Positions 43,908 to 53,373 of a DNA stretch of 64,000 nucleotides are shown piece by piece. The notes below the pieces were generated by a model that saw only the letters and a program-made list of their open reading frames with translations, ran no database searches and was not told the DNA's origin. The position numbers were made by a program, and so were the translations under genes. This DNA is from Bradyrhizobium prioriisuperbiae. GTDB taxonomy: Bacteria; Pseudomonadota; Alphaproteobacteria; Rhizobiales; Xanthobacteraceae. Position 1 is the stretch's first letter. The number at the start of each line of letters is the position of its first letter. The stretch lies in NCBI RefSeq assembly GCF_032397745.1, contig NZ_CP135921.1:682001-746000 (forward strand), given 5' to 3'.

Positions 43908-45329
43908 ATGAACCTGTCCCATCGTGTTGCCGACCTCATCCGCCCCGCAACGATGCTGATGGCGGCGTCGCTGTCGCTCGTGTCCGTCATCTCCGCTGGT
44001 GCACAAACCGCGCCGCCACAACAGGCCTCGCAGGCCACCGCAAGCCAGCAGCCCGCGACATTCACCCTTGCCAACGGCCTGCAGGTGGTCGTGGTCCCCG
44101 ATCATCGCACGCCGGTTGTGACCCAGATGATCTGGTACAAAGTCGGCTCCGCCGACGAGACGCCGGGCAAATCCGGGCTCGCCCATTTTCTCGAACACCT
44201 GATGTTCAAGGGCACGTCCAAGCATCCCGCCGGCGAATTCTCGCAGACCGTGATCCGCATCGGTGGTAACGAGAACGCCTTCACCTCCACCGACTACACC
44301 GGCTATTTCCAGCGCGTGCCGCGCGACCAGCTCGCAAAAATGATGGCGTTCGAAGCTGATCGCATGACCGGCCTGACGCTGAAGAACGAGGAAGTGCTGC
44401 CGGAACGCGACGTGGTGCTGGAAGAGTACAACATGCGCGTCGGCAACAGCCCGGATGCCCGGCTCACCGAGCAGATCATGGCTGCGCTTTATCTCAACCA
44501 TCCCTATGGCCGGCCCGTGATCGGCTGGCACCAGGAGATCGAGAAGCTCAATCGCGAGGACGCGCTGGAATTCTACAAGCGCTTCTATGCGCCGAACAAC
44601 GCCACCCTGGTGATCGCCGGCGATGTCACCGCCGAGGACATCCGTCCGATGGTGGAGCAGACCTTCGGGCCGATTGCGGCCCAGCCCGCCATCCCGGCCA
44701 AACGCATCCGTCCGCAGGAGCCAACACCCATTGCGGCGCGCACGGTGACGCTGGCCGATCCGCATGTCGAGCAGCCCGGCGTGCGCCGTTACTATCTGGT
44801 GCCGTCGGCGACCGCCGCGGGCGACGACAGCACCGCGCTGGACGTGCTGGCCCAGGTGCTCGGCAGCGGCAGCAATTCCCTGCTTTACCGCGCACTGGTG
44901 GTGGACAAGCCGCTCGCGATCTCGGCCGCGGCCTGGTACCAGGGCACGGCTGTCGACGCCACCCAGTTCGCCATCGCGGCATCGCCCAAGCCGGGCGTCG
45001 AGTTCGCGCAGATCGAGCAGACCATCGATGCGGTGATCGCCGAAGTCGCGCAGAACGGCGTCTCCAGCGAAACGCTCGAACGCGCCAAGACCCAGCTGAT
45101 TGCGGAAGCGGTCTACGCCCAGGACAGCCAGAGCACGCTGGCGCGCTGGTATGGCGCGGCACTGACCGTGGGGCTGTCGCTCGACAACGTGATCGACTGG
45201 CCGCGAAAGATCCGTGCCGTCACCGCCACCCAGGTGCGCGACGCCGCACGGACCTGGCTCGACAAGAAGCGGTCGGTCACCGGTTATCTGGTCAAGGAAG
45301 CGCCGCGGCGCGAGGAGAAGCGCTCGTGA
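43908..45329 (+). CDS. M16 family zinc metallopeptidase (catalytic)
   Basis: 473 residues, periplasmic: signal peptide ending SAGAQTA. The inverted zinc motif HFLEH (HxxEH) with downstream glutamate in EADRM..., plus the family segments GLAHFLEHLMFKGT and NENAFTSTDYTGYFQ. It forms an operon with the next gene, with a 4-base GTGA overlap. By analogy with paired pitrilysin-like peptidases, this is the zinc-bearing subunit. Substrate unknown. Confidence 0.93.
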   Translation: MNLSHRVADLIRPATMLMAASLSLVSVISAGAQTAPPQQASQATASQQPATFTLANGLQVVVVPDHRTPVVTQMIWYKVGSADETPGKSGLAHFLEHLMFKGTSKHPAGEFSQTVIRIGGNENAFTSTDYTGYFQRVPRDQLAKMMAFEADRMTGLTLKNEEVLPERDVVLEEYNMRVGNSPDARLTEQIMAALYLNHPYGRPVIGWHQEIEKLNREDALEFYKRFYAPNNATLVIAGDVTAEDIRPMVEQTFGPIAAQPAIPAKRIRPQEPTPIAARTVTLADPHVEQPGVRRYYLVPSATAAGDDSTALDVLAQVLGSGSNSLLYRALVVDKPLAISAAAWYQGTAVDATQFAIAASPKPGVEFAQIEQTIDAVIAEVAQNGVSSETLERAKTQLIAEAVYAQDSQSTLARWYGAALTVGLSLDNVIDWPRKIRAVTATQVRDAARTWLDKKRSVTGYLVKEAPRREEKRS

Positions 45330-46708
45330 AGCTGAGCCGTCACCAATTCATGCGCGGCGCTCTCGCGTCCGCAGCCCTGCTCGTCATGCTGCCGCTCGGC
45401 ATGCCCTCGGCGAATGCCGCCACCAAGATCCAGCGCGTGGTGTCGCCCGGCGGCATCGAGGCCTGGCTGGTGCAGGATGCCACCGTGCCGCTGGTGGCGA
45501 TGGAGTACGCCTTCAGCGGCGGCGCCGCGCAGGATCCGGCGGACAAGCCCGGCGTCAGCGACATGATGGCCAACCTGCTCGACGAAGGCGCGGGCGAGCT
45601 GGATTCCAGCACGTTTCACGACCGCCTCGAACGCCGCGCCGTCCAGATGACGTTCCAGACCTCGCGCGATTATCTGCGCGGCGCGCTGCGGATGCTCAAG
45701 GACGATCGTGACGAGGCGTTCGACCTGCTGCGGCTGGCCCTGACCGAGCCGCGCTTCGATGCCGAGCCGGTGGAGCGCATCCGCTCGCAGATGATCTCGG
45801 CGCTGCGCCGGGAAAGCACCACGCCGACCTCGCTCGCAACCCGCGCGTTCTGGAAGCTAACGTTTCCCGATCATCCCTACGGCAAGCCGTCCAACGGCAC
45901 GCTGGAAACCCTGCCGACGCTGCAGGTCGCCGATCTCAGGGTCTACCAGCGCCGGGTGCTGGCAAAGGACACGCTGAAGATCGCCGTGGTCGGCGACATC
46001 GATGCGACGAGCCTGGGCAAGCTACTCGACCAGACCTTCGGCAAGCTGCCGGCGAAGGCGGAGCTGACTCCAGTGTCGGAGGTTGCGGCCGCGGCGCCGC
46101 CGCAGCGCCTGTTCGTGCCGCTGGACGTGCCGCAGACCGTCATCATGTTCGGCGGCCCGGGATTGAAGCGAGCCGATCCGGACTTCATGACCGCCTATGT
46201 GCTGAACCACATCCTGGGCGGTGGCTCGCTGTCGTCACGGCTCTACAAGGAAGTTCGCGAAAAGCGCGGCCTCGCCTACTCGATCTATGAATCTCTGCTC
46301 TGGATGAATCGCTCGGCGGTGTTCGTCGGGTCGACCGCGACCCGCGCCGACCGCGCCGGCGAGACCGCCGACGCCGTGGCCAGTGAAATCCGCCGGATGG
46401 CGGACGAAGGCCCGACCCAGAAGGAGCTCGACGAAGCGAAATCCTATCTCAAGGGGTCGCAGATGCTCGCGCTCGACACCTCGTCGAAGATCGCCGGCGC
46501 CCTGGTGCAATACCAGCTCGACAATCTCGGCATCGACTACATCGAAAAGCGCAACAGCCTGGTCGATGCGGTCACGCTGGAGGATGCCAAACGCGTCGCC
46601 AAGCGATTGTGGGGCCCCGGGCTGCTGACCACCGTGGTCGGACGCGCGATGGAGGCATCCGCACAGCCGGCCCAGCCGCAGACGGTGCCGCCGACCGGCA
46701 AAAATTGA
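45326..46708 (+). CDS. M16 family peptidase-like protein (non-catalytic partner)
   Basis: 460 residues with signal peptide (MKLSRHQFMRGALASAALLVMLPLGMPSANA). Where the active partner has HxxEH this one reads MMANLLDEG, so no zinc site. It retains GGGSLSSRLYKEVREKRGLAYS, the Arg/Tyr pair supplied in trans to the active subunit. Begins with GTG overlapping the upstream stop. The pair is expected to form a heterodimeric peptidase like the mitochondrial processing peptidase. Confidence 0.93.
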   Translation: MKLSRHQFMRGALASAALLVMLPLGMPSANAATKIQRVVSPGGIEAWLVQDATVPLVAMEYAFSGGAAQDPADKPGVSDMMANLLDEGAGELDSSTFHDRLERRAVQMTFQTSRDYLRGALRMLKDDRDEAFDLLRLALTEPRFDAEPVERIRSQMISALRRESTTPTSLATRAFWKLTFPDHPYGKPSNGTLETLPTLQVADLRVYQRRVLAKDTLKIAVVGDIDATSLGKLLDQTFGKLPAKAELTPVSEVAAAAPPQRLFVPLDVPQTVIMFGGPGLKRADPDFMTAYVLNHILGGGSLSSRLYKEVREKRGLAYSIYESLLWMNRSAVFVGSTATRADRAGETADAVASEIRRMADEGPTQKELDEAKSYLKGSQMLALDTSSKIAGALVQYQLDNLGIDYIEKRNSLVDAVTLEDAKRVAKRLWGPGLLTTVVGRAMEASAQPAQPQTVPPTGKN

Positions 46709-46784
46709 GCCGGTCAATCCTCGCATAACGCGGTATGTTGGGGACCGAATCCCATCTGGGGATTCGGTCAATGCCGGTTGTGCC

Positions 46785-47201
46785 ATGCTGCGGATTACCC
46801 ATTCGATCTCGATCGACGAAAACGACATCGAGATCAGCTTTGTCCGCGCCTCCGGCCCGGGCGGCCAGAACGTCAACAAGCTCTCGACCGCCGCGCAGCT
46901 GCGTTTCGACGCCCGCCGTGCGGCGCTGCCGACCGACGTGGGCGTCCGGCTGGAGCGCCTCGCCGGCCAGCGCATGACCAAGGACGGCGTCATTGTCATC
47001 CATGCGCAGCGCTATCGCACCCAGGAGCGCAACCGCGAGGACGCGATCGAGCGGCTGGTCGATCTGTTGCGTGATGCCGCCGTGCGCCCGACCCCGCGCC
47101 GCGCCACCAAGCCGACATTCGGCTCGAAGCAGCGCCGCCTTGAAGGCAAGAAGAAGCGCGGCGACGTCAAGGCGATGCGCGGCGGCCGGATCGACGATTG
47201 A
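46785..47201 (+). CDS. arfB: Ribosome-rescue peptidyl-tRNA hydrolase ArfB (YaeJ/ICT1)
   Basis: 138 residues. RASGPGGQNVNKL contains the catalytic GGQ. The C-terminal tail is basic (GSKQRRLEGKKKRGDVKAMRGGRIDD), as needed to enter the mRNA channel of stalled ribosomes. It releases peptides from non-stop ribosomes without a stop codon. Class I release factors are excluded by the lack of a codon-recognition domain. Confidence 0.94.
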   Translation: MLRITHSISIDENDIEISFVRASGPGGQNVNKLSTAAQLRFDARRAALPTDVGVRLERLAGQRMTKDGVIVIHAQRYRTQERNREDAIERLVDLLRDAAVRPTPRRATKPTFGSKQRRLEGKKKRGDVKAMRGGRIDD

Positions 47202-47230
47202 TTGCAGGAGACGAAACATCCCACTGCTGT

Positions 47231-47310
47231 CATCACCGCGCTTGTCCCGGTGATCTCGCTTGGGAGGGCAGTGCGTCCCTAAGCGGGGTTGCCGGGACAA
47301 GCCCGGCAAC
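47231..47310. repeat. Palindromic intergenic repeat (CCGGGACAAGCCCGG type)
   Basis: Two hairpins: ATCACCG...CGGTGAT (47232-47254) and GTTGCCGGG ACAAG CCCGGCAAC (47288-47310). This is a widespread intergenic repeat style in Bradyrhizobiaceae. It lies between the convergent arfB and LysR genes and may double as a terminator. Confidence 0.75.
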
Positions 47311-47412
47311 GACAAAAGAACGCGATGTGTCGCGACGAGGCCGCATCAGAGAGAAGTGTGAATCCGATAGCCGCAGAGCTGGGGTATGCGACCAGCCCGT
47401 ATAGTCGGAACC

Positions 47413-48267
47413 TTACAAATTCGCAGCGATGCAGCGCCGCGCATGATCGGCGAAGGCCAGCACCACGGGTTTCGGATTCGCCACCTGATAAAGATTGATC
47501 TTGAACGTCGGCAACTTCGGCAAACTCTTGCTGGTCAGAATCTCGAGAGAGTCCGGCACCGAATGGCCGAGCAGCGGCGCGACCGCGAGGTCCGCCTCCA
47601 GTGTCGCGCGCACCGGCTCCATGTTGCTGACCTCGCAGACCGCAAGCCATTCGCGGCGCGCCTTGCGCAGCGCCGCGATCGCGATGGGGCGGAACACGCA
47701 GGCGTCGGCGCCGAGCGACACCGGCAAGGGATCACGCCGGTGCGCCTCGCCGCCGCGGGCACCGGCCCAGACCAGCCGATCACTGCGCAGGGTCTCGCCG
47801 CCCTTGCCGCAGCCGAGCTCGGTGGTCAGCGCCAGATCGATATTTCCGGCCTTCAAGTCCGACAGCAGCACCACCGAATCCTGGCAGATCAGCGTCACCC
47901 GGATAGCGGGGAAAGCCTTGCTGAAACGGCGCAGGATCGGCGGGGTGTAGCTGCCGATGATGTCGTAGGGCGCGCCGAAGCGGACCTCGCCCTGGAACAC
48001 CGGTTGGCGCAGCGACGCCCAGAGCTGGTCGTTGGCGGCAACGAGCTGCGTCGCCGATACGGTGAGGTTGCGCCCCTCCGGTGAGAGAATCAGGCGGCGG
48101 CCGGCGCGGGCGAACAGCGCGTGGCCGGACAGCTGCTCCAGCCGCTTGATCTGCTGGCTGATGGCGCCCTGGGACAGGTTCATCAGCTCCGCAGCGCGGG
48201 TGACGCTGCCGGTTTCTACCACCGCAAGGAAGGCGCGAACGATGGTGATGTCGATGTCCCGGTGCAT
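47413..48267 (-). CDS. LysR-family transcriptional regulator
   Basis: 284 residues. N-terminal HTH: ITIVRAFLAVVETGSVTRAAELMNLSQGAISQQIKRLEQ. The co-inducer domain has VRFGAPYDIIGSYTPPILRRFSKAFP. Divergent from dapA, the normal LysR layout, so it likely regulates dapA and itself through 48282-48330. The effector is unknown. Confidence 0.93.
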   Translation of the reverse strand: MHRDIDITIVRAFLAVVETGSVTRAAELMNLSQGAISQQIKRLEQLSGHALFARAGRRLILSPEGRNLTVSATQLVAANDQLWASLRQPVFQGEVRFGAPYDIIGSYTPPILRRFSKAFPAIRVTLICQDSVVLLSDLKAGNIDLALTTELGCGKGGETLRSDRLVWAGARGGEAHRRDPLPVSLGADACVFRPIAIAALRKARREWLAVCEVSNMEPVRATLEADLAVAPLLGHSVPDSLEILTSKSLPKLPTFKINLYQVANPKPVVLAFADHARRCIAANL

Positions 48268-48281
48268 GTCTCGGCCAATCT

Positions 48282-48328
48282 ATTAGATATTCTAATGTAA
48301 TTCTTTAAGTACATTAGATATCATAAAT
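48282..48328. promoter_or_regulatory. Candidate LysR operator between the LysR gene and dapA
   Basis: Perfect palindrome ATTAGATATTCTAAT (48282-48296) followed by a second ATTAGATAT-type site at about 48313. Two similar AT-rich sites in a divergent promoter are what LysR proteins usually bind. Confidence 0.6.
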
Positions 48329-48382
48329 CTGGCCTCTGGCCTAGATTCCGGGCCTGGATTGTCTGCCATCGGGATCAGGACC

Positions 48383-49285
48383 ATGACCACACTTACCGGC
48401 GTCTTCGCGCCGCTGATTACGCCATTCAGGGACGGCGCCATCGACCTCACGAGTTATCGCCGCCTGATCGACCATTTCCTCGCCGCCGGCGTGTCCGGGT
48501 TCGTGCCGCTGGGAACCACCGGCGAAGCGCCCGCTCTGGACGACGACGAGATCGACACCCTGGTGGCGGAGACGGTCGAAGCGGTGGCCGGACGCGCGCC
48601 GGTGTTTGTTGGCATCGGCGGCAACGCCACTCACAAGGTGATCCGCGCGGTCAAGCGGCTGTCGCGCCACGGCTTCACCGGCATCCTCTCGGTCTGCCCT
48701 TATTACAACCGCCCGACCCAGGACGGATTGCGCCAGCACTTCACGGCGATCGCGGAGGCCACCGACCGTCCCATCCTGATCTACAACATCCCCTACCGGA
48801 CCTCGGTCAATCTGAGCAACGACACCCTGCTGCGGCTAGCGGAGCTGCCGAACATCGTCGGCGTCAAGGACTCCTCCGGCAACATGGCGCAGTCGCTGGA
48901 GCTGCTCGCCAACCGCCCGAAGGGCTTTTCAGTGTTGACCGGCGAGGACGAGCTGTTCCTGTCCAACCTCAGCCATGGCGGCGACGGCGGCATCCTCGCC
49001 TCCTGCCACCTTGCGACCGACGCCTTTGTGGACGTGTTCCGGCTGCATGTCGCCAACGATCATCGCGGTGCGCTGGCGACATGGGCGCCGCTGATGCGGA
49101 TGATCCCGGCGCTGTTCAAGGAAGCCAATCCGATCCCGCTCAAATACTGCCTGTGGCGCCAGGGCCTGATCGCCTCCCCCGAATGCCGCCTGCCGCTGAC
49201 GGCGGTGTCGCAGGGATTGGCGGAGGAACTCGACCGGCTGCTGGAACAGCTGCCCTCGCCGCTCCGGCACACGGCTGCGGCCTGA
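48383..49285 (+). CDS. dapA: 4-Hydroxy-tetrahydrodipicolinate synthase (DapA family)
   Basis: 300 residues. The E. coli DHDPS residues are all present one position later: Thr45-Thr46 (GTTGE), Tyr108 (PYYNRP), Tyr134 and Arg139 (YNIPYR), and Lys162 (VGVKDSSG). Retention of the arginine favours true DHDPS activity (pyruvate plus aspartate semialdehyde) over sialate-lyase-like aldolases. Divergent control by a LysR regulator is unusual for a housekeeping lysine gene, so a second dapA-like copy with a catabolic role is possible. Confidence 0.85.
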   Translation: MTTLTGVFAPLITPFRDGAIDLTSYRRLIDHFLAAGVSGFVPLGTTGEAPALDDDEIDTLVAETVEAVAGRAPVFVGIGGNATHKVIRAVKRLSRHGFTGILSVCPYYNRPTQDGLRQHFTAIAEATDRPILIYNIPYRTSVNLSNDTLLRLAELPNIVGVKDSSGNMAQSLELLANRPKGFSVLTGEDELFLSNLSHGGDGGILASCHLATDAFVDVFRLHVANDHRGALATWAPLMRMIPALFKEANPIPLKYCLWRQGLIASPECRLPLTAVSQGLAEELDRLLEQLPSPLRHTAAA

Positions 49286-49380
49286 ATTGAGGCACGGGGA
49301 TAAAGCCCCATTCGCCCTCCCGCAGACGGCCCAAAACCCCTAAATTGGTGGGCCGTTCCGCGAGTCGTCCCTAGCCGCCC

Positions 49381-51234
49381 ATGCCCGTCCGCCAACTGCC
49401 CGAAATCATCGTCAACCGCATCGCCGCAGGCGAAGTGGTGGAGCGGCCGGCTAGCGCCGTGAAAGAGCTGGTGGAGAACGCCATCGACGCCGGCGCCAGC
49501 CGGATCGACATCTTCACCGAAGGCGGCGGCCGGCGGCGGATCGCCATTACCGACGACGGCCATGGCATGACCAGGGACGACCTCGCGCTGGCAGTCGACC
49601 GCCATGCCACCTCCAAACTCGACGACGAAGACCTGCTGCGCATCCGCACCCTGGGGTTTCGCGGCGAGGCGCTGCCGTCGATCGGGGCGGTGGCGCGGCT
49701 TGCCATCACCACCCGCCATGCCAGCGAGCCGCATGCCTGGGGCATGACTGTCGAGGGCGGCGCGAAATCCGCCATCGCGCCCGCGGCGCTGACCCAAGGC
49801 ACCCGTGTCGAAGTCAGCGATCTGTTTTTCGCCACGCCCGCGCGACTGAAATTCCTCAAGACCGACCGCACCGAGGCGGAAGCGATCCGCGAGATTGTGC
49901 GCCGGCTGGGCATGGCCCGCCCTGACGTCGCCTTCACCCTCGCCGGCGAAGAGCGCGCGCCGGTGACCTGGGCCGCCGCATTGCCCGGCGCGCCGGGGCG
50001 GCTGACCCGGCTCGGCGACATTCTCGGCGCGGACTTTCGCGCAAGTGCGATCCAGGTCAGCGCCGAGCGTGAAGGCACCGTGGTGGAGGGCTACGCGGCG
50101 GCGCCGTCGCTGACGCGGGCCAATGCGCTTGGACAATACCTGTTCGTCAATGGCCGCCCGGTGCGCGACAAATTGATTCTCGGCGCGGTGCGCGCGGCTT
50201 ATGCCGACTACCTGCCGCGTGACCGCCATCCGGTGGTGGCGCTGTTTGTGACGCTCGACCCGCAGGAGGTCGACGCCAATGTGCATCCCGCCAAGACCGA
50301 AGTGCGTTTCCGCAACGCGGGCCTCGTACGCGCACTCATTGTGCATGCGTTGAAAGAAGGCCTTGCCCGCGAAGGTCGGCGCACGGCCGCCAATGGCGGC
50401 GATGCCGCGGTGGCGGCGTTCCGGGGCGGCGTCAACAGACCGCTGAACTGGGACTGGCAACGTTCGCCGTTTTATCCGGCGGCAACGCCGTTCGACCGTA
50501 CGGCCGCAGTCGCGGAGTCCGCGTTCGCCGAACCAGCGTTCACCGCACCGGCTCAACCGGGCTTCCAGGCCTCGCCGCAACCGCGTTTCGATGTCGGCGC
50601 GCCGACCGCCGACGTGCGCGCGGCGATGGCTGCGCCTGCGCCAGACCTGCTCGACCGGCCGCTCGGCGCCGCGCGCACCCAGATTCACGAGACCTATATC
50701 GTTTCGCAGACGCGCGACGGCCTGGTGGTGATCGACCAGCACGCGGCCCATGAACGCATTGTCTATGAAAAGCTGAAGGCGTCGCTGGCGCGCGATGGCG
50801 TGCAGCGGCAGATCCTGCTGATCCCCGAGATCGTCGAGCTGGACGAGGCGACCGTGGAGAAGCTGCTGGCGCGCGCCACCGAGCTGGAAACATTTGGCCT
50901 CGCCATCGAGTCGTTCGGCCCCGGCGCGGTGGCGGTGCGCGAGACGCCGTCGCTGCTGGGCAAGACCAATGCGGCGTCGCTGTTGCGCGATCTCGCCGAC
51001 CATATGGCGGAGTGGGACGAGGCGCTGCCGCTGGAGCGCCGGCTGATGCACGTCGCCGCCACCATGGCCTGCCACGGCTCGGTGCGCGCCGGCCGCATTC
51101 TCAAGCCGGAAGAAATGAACGCGCTGCTGCGCGAGATGGAAGTGACACCGAACTCCGGCCAGTGCAATCACGGCCGTCCCACCTATGTGGAGCTGAAACT
51201 CGCCGACATCGAACGGCTGTTTGGGCGGCGCTGA
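49381..51234 (+). CDS. mutL: DNA mismatch repair protein MutL
   Basis: 617 residues. GHKL ATPase: NRIAAGEVVERPASAVKELVENAIDAG, DDGHGM, KL...TLGFRGEAL. C-terminal domain carries DQHAAHERIVYE, matching the DQHA(x2)E(x4)E endonuclease motif, plus ACHGSVRAG and QCNHGRPTYVEL. So this is the nicking-endonuclease type of MutL used by bacteria without MutH. A Pro/Ala-rich linker joins the domains. Confidence 0.97.
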   Translation: MPVRQLPEIIVNRIAAGEVVERPASAVKELVENAIDAGASRIDIFTEGGGRRRIAITDDGHGMTRDDLALAVDRHATSKLDDEDLLRIRTLGFRGEALPSIGAVARLAITTRHASEPHAWGMTVEGGAKSAIAPAALTQGTRVEVSDLFFATPARLKFLKTDRTEAEAIREIVRRLGMARPDVAFTLAGEERAPVTWAAALPGAPGRLTRLGDILGADFRASAIQVSAEREGTVVEGYAAAPSLTRANALGQYLFVNGRPVRDKLILGAVRAAYADYLPRDRHPVVALFVTLDPQEVDANVHPAKTEVRFRNAGLVRALIVHALKEGLAREGRRTAANGGDAAVAAFRGGVNRPLNWDWQRSPFYPAATPFDRTAAVAESAFAEPAFTAPAQPGFQASPQPRFDVGAPTADVRAAMAAPAPDLLDRPLGAARTQIHETYIVSQTRDGLVVIDQHAAHERIVYEKLKASLARDGVQRQILLIPEIVELDEATVEKLLARATELETFGLAIESFGPGAVAVRETPSLLGKTNAASLLRDLADHMAEWDEALPLERRLMHVAATMACHGSVRAGRILKPEEMNALLREMEVTPNSGQCNHGRPTYVELKLADIERLFGRR

Positions 51235-51578
51235 CGCCGGACTCCATTGCGTGTCGACTTCAAGTGAGTCTCGATTTCATGCACGCAAATGGTGTATGCG
51301 GCGGAAACGCAACCCGATATCGACATCAACGGCAACAATTTTGACATCAGCGGCGATATCGATGCGCCATGCCGTGCCGTTGAGCACCGGCACGATGAGA
51401 AAACCGGCATCGCTCATACATTATTTGCTTGATCAATAGCACCGACGACGGATTAGTGAGGCTCATCGACCGATACGAGGGGCACGTGTCAGAGACGATA
51501 AAAAGATGTCACCCGCTGGCCGCAGCGGGAGGACGCAGCATATGTCCCTCAACCGCTTCCTGCGCGGAGTGACTTGCT
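51235..51578. other. Gene-poor stretch between mutL and the hydrolase
   Basis: No convincing gene. A 47-codon frame at 51289-51432 (MVYAAETQPDIDINGNNFDI...) encodes an Asp/Asn-rich peptide and could be a coding relic, but has no clear ribosome site. A hairpin CCCGCT GGCCGC AGCGGG lies near 51510. Confidence 0.4.
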
Positions 51579-52715
51579 GTGTTTCTCGACGTGTCTCTGC
51601 TCCGCTCCGATCCTACCGCCTGGATGCGCTGGCCCCGGAATGAACATTACTGCCTGCAGTTCCTGCGCGTACTGGGCGCGTCGCAGGACGGCGGCAGCAC
51701 AATTACCGAATGTTGCCAGACGGCGAACCGGATTACGCCCGGCGACGATGAAAGCTGGCATCGGGAATGGAAGATGATCGCCGACATCAACAAGGAGCGC
51801 GGCGATCTCGCGCTCGCCGACGGCAACATCTGCACCGCGCAGAACAACTGGCTGCGGGCGGCGAACTACTATCGGGCCGCGGCCGCCTTTCTCGGCGATG
51901 ACGACCTGAGACATCCGACGCTGGCGGACAACCTGCGATCGTGCTCGCACCACTACCTCGCGCAACTGCAGCCGGCAGGCGAGATCGTCCGGATTCCCTA
52001 TCGGGAAGACGGCTACGTGCCGGGCTACTTCCTGCGGGCGCCGTCGAGCGGCGCCCGCACGCCCGTCGTCATCTGCTTCGGCGGACCGGCGTCCTGCAAG
52101 GAAGAGCATCTGTCGACTATGCCGCGCCACGCGCTGGCGCGCGGCCTGTCGCTGCTGCTGGTCGATCTTCCAGGCCAGGGCGCGATCCCGCAGAAGCGCA
52201 ACATCGGACGCCATGACATCGAGATCTCCATCAGCCATTGCGTGGATTACCTGATCGCGCGCGGCGACGTCGACGCGCAGCGGATCGCGATCTATGGCGA
52301 CGGCCTGGGTGCGGCCTTTGCGTCCCGCGCGGCAGCCCTCGATCATCGCTTCGCAGCGGCAGTCTGCGACGGCGGCATCTGGGATCTGCGCGAGCGGGCT
52401 TTCCTGCTCGGATGGCTTTCCGATGACGGCGAGGCCGACGACGTCAGGGCGCAGCTTCGCAAGCTGTCCCGGTTCGGCATCGCCAGGAGGATCAGATGCC
52501 CGATGCTGGTGGCGCTGTCGGAACAGGATCCGGCCCACGCCGGCGAGACCGCCGAACTCATCGACATCTACCGGGACGCTGGCCTCGACATCCGCGTGCG
52601 ATCGTTCACCGGTCATGAAGGGGCCGCGCTACCGGGACAGAGCGTCAATCCGGCGATCGACAACGACTTCATCTATGACTGGATCGCCGCGCGTCTGGCG
52701 AACCGGCCAGCCTAG
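51579..52715 (+). CDS. Alpha/beta-hydrolase-fold protein with nucleophile serine replaced
   Basis: 378 residues from a GTG start. An N-terminal helical cap domain (about 1-125) precedes the alpha/beta core, as in FrsA and the dihydroxypseudooxynicotine hydrolase group. VVICFGGPASCKEE is the oxyanion strand. The nucleophile elbow reads IYGDGLGAAF, i.e. GDGLG where relatives have GxSxG, so serine is replaced by glycine. The late histidine segment (FTGHEGAALPG) remains. Catalysis by the usual mechanism is not expected. Followed immediately by a repeat element. Confidence 0.8.
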   Translation: MFLDVSLLRSDPTAWMRWPRNEHYCLQFLRVLGASQDGGSTITECCQTANRITPGDDESWHREWKMIADINKERGDLALADGNICTAQNNWLRAANYYRAAAAFLGDDDLRHPTLADNLRSCSHHYLAQLQPAGEIVRIPYREDGYVPGYFLRAPSSGARTPVVICFGGPASCKEEHLSTMPRHALARGLSLLLVDLPGQGAIPQKRNIGRHDIEISISHCVDYLIARGDVDAQRIAIYGDGLGAAFASRAAALDHRFAAAVCDGGIWDLRERAFLLGWLSDDGEADDVRAQLRKLSRFGIARRIRCPMLVALSEQDPAHAGETAELIDIYRDAGLDIRVRSFTGHEGAALPGQSVNPAIDNDFIYDWIAARLANRPA

Positions 52716-52818
52716 AGCCTTTTCCGTTCTGGTTGAATCACAACTGAGGCTCTAGCTTTTTGTTTTGACGCGTTTTCTTCACGCGAACCGGTATCCACTT
52801 CGCTCGAAACGCTCTAGA
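52716..52818. repeat. Bradyrhizobium-type repeat (AGAGC...ACCGGTATCCACTTCGCTCGAAACGCTCT)
   Basis: Fills the gap between the hydrolase and marR stops. Ends are TAGAGCC and GCTCTAGA, with the internal AACCGGTATCCACTTCGCTCG that recurs near 55349-55390 and in related form at 58236 and 60560. Confidence 0.75.
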
Positions 52819-53373
52819 TCAGCTCTCCGCGGCGAGCTTTAGCGACGCCTTTTCCAGCCTGCCCTCGAGCAATTTCAGCTTGTCGACGATATCCCGCAGG
52901 GCCTGATCGTCCAGGTCCGAGAAGATGAACGCGTCGAGGGACTGCTGACGGAGAGCCAGCGACTTGATCTCGTTGCGGGCCTTGTCGGTGACCGACATCA
53001 GCACGATGCGGGCATCTTCGGCGGACACGGTCCGGCTCATGAAGCCCTGCTTTTCGAGACTCTGGGTCTGCGTGGTGATGAACGAGCGATCGACATGGAG
53101 CTTCCTGGCGACGTCGCGGACCGACACCCCGCCGTCCTGATCGAGATCATGGATGGCCATCAGGATCAGCCATTGCGGGCCGCTGATGCCGAGGACGTCC
53201 GCCCAGGCGTAGCGAATGTCCTCAAAATGCATGTAGACGGCCAGAATTCCCCAGACGAACTCCCGGGCTAGGTCCTGCCGCCGCACAGCATCACCCTCGC
53301 CGCGAGCCGCTGCCTCATCGGAGGGCTCGTCAGCAGCCGTCTCACTGGGCGACGAACCCCGTCGGGCAGACAT
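52819..53373 (-). CDS. MarR-family transcriptional regulator
   Basis: 184 residues. The winged helix: GISGPQWLILMAIHDLDQDGGVSVRDVARKLHVDRSFITTQTQSLEKQGFMSRTVSAEDARIVLMSVTDKARNE, with the wing DxR. An extra charged N-terminal 30 residues is unusual and of low complexity. Divergent from the porin at 53728, so it may control it; no ligand is evident. Confidence 0.92.
   Translation of the reverse strand: MSARRGSSPSETAADEPSDEAAARGEGDAVRRQDLAREFVWGILAVYMHFEDIRYAWADVLGISGPQWLILMAIHDLDQDGGVSVRDVARKLHVDRSFITTQTQSLEKQGFMSRTVSAEDARIVLMSVTDKARNEIKSLALRQQSLDAFIFSDLDDQALRDIVDKLKLLEGRLEKASLKLAAES

Noticed and set aside
45326..46708. Treating the second M16 gene as a broken peptidase
   Set aside because: Lack of HxxEH is normal for the non-catalytic partner in paired M16 proteins. 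The frame is intact and the Arg/Tyr segment is conserved.
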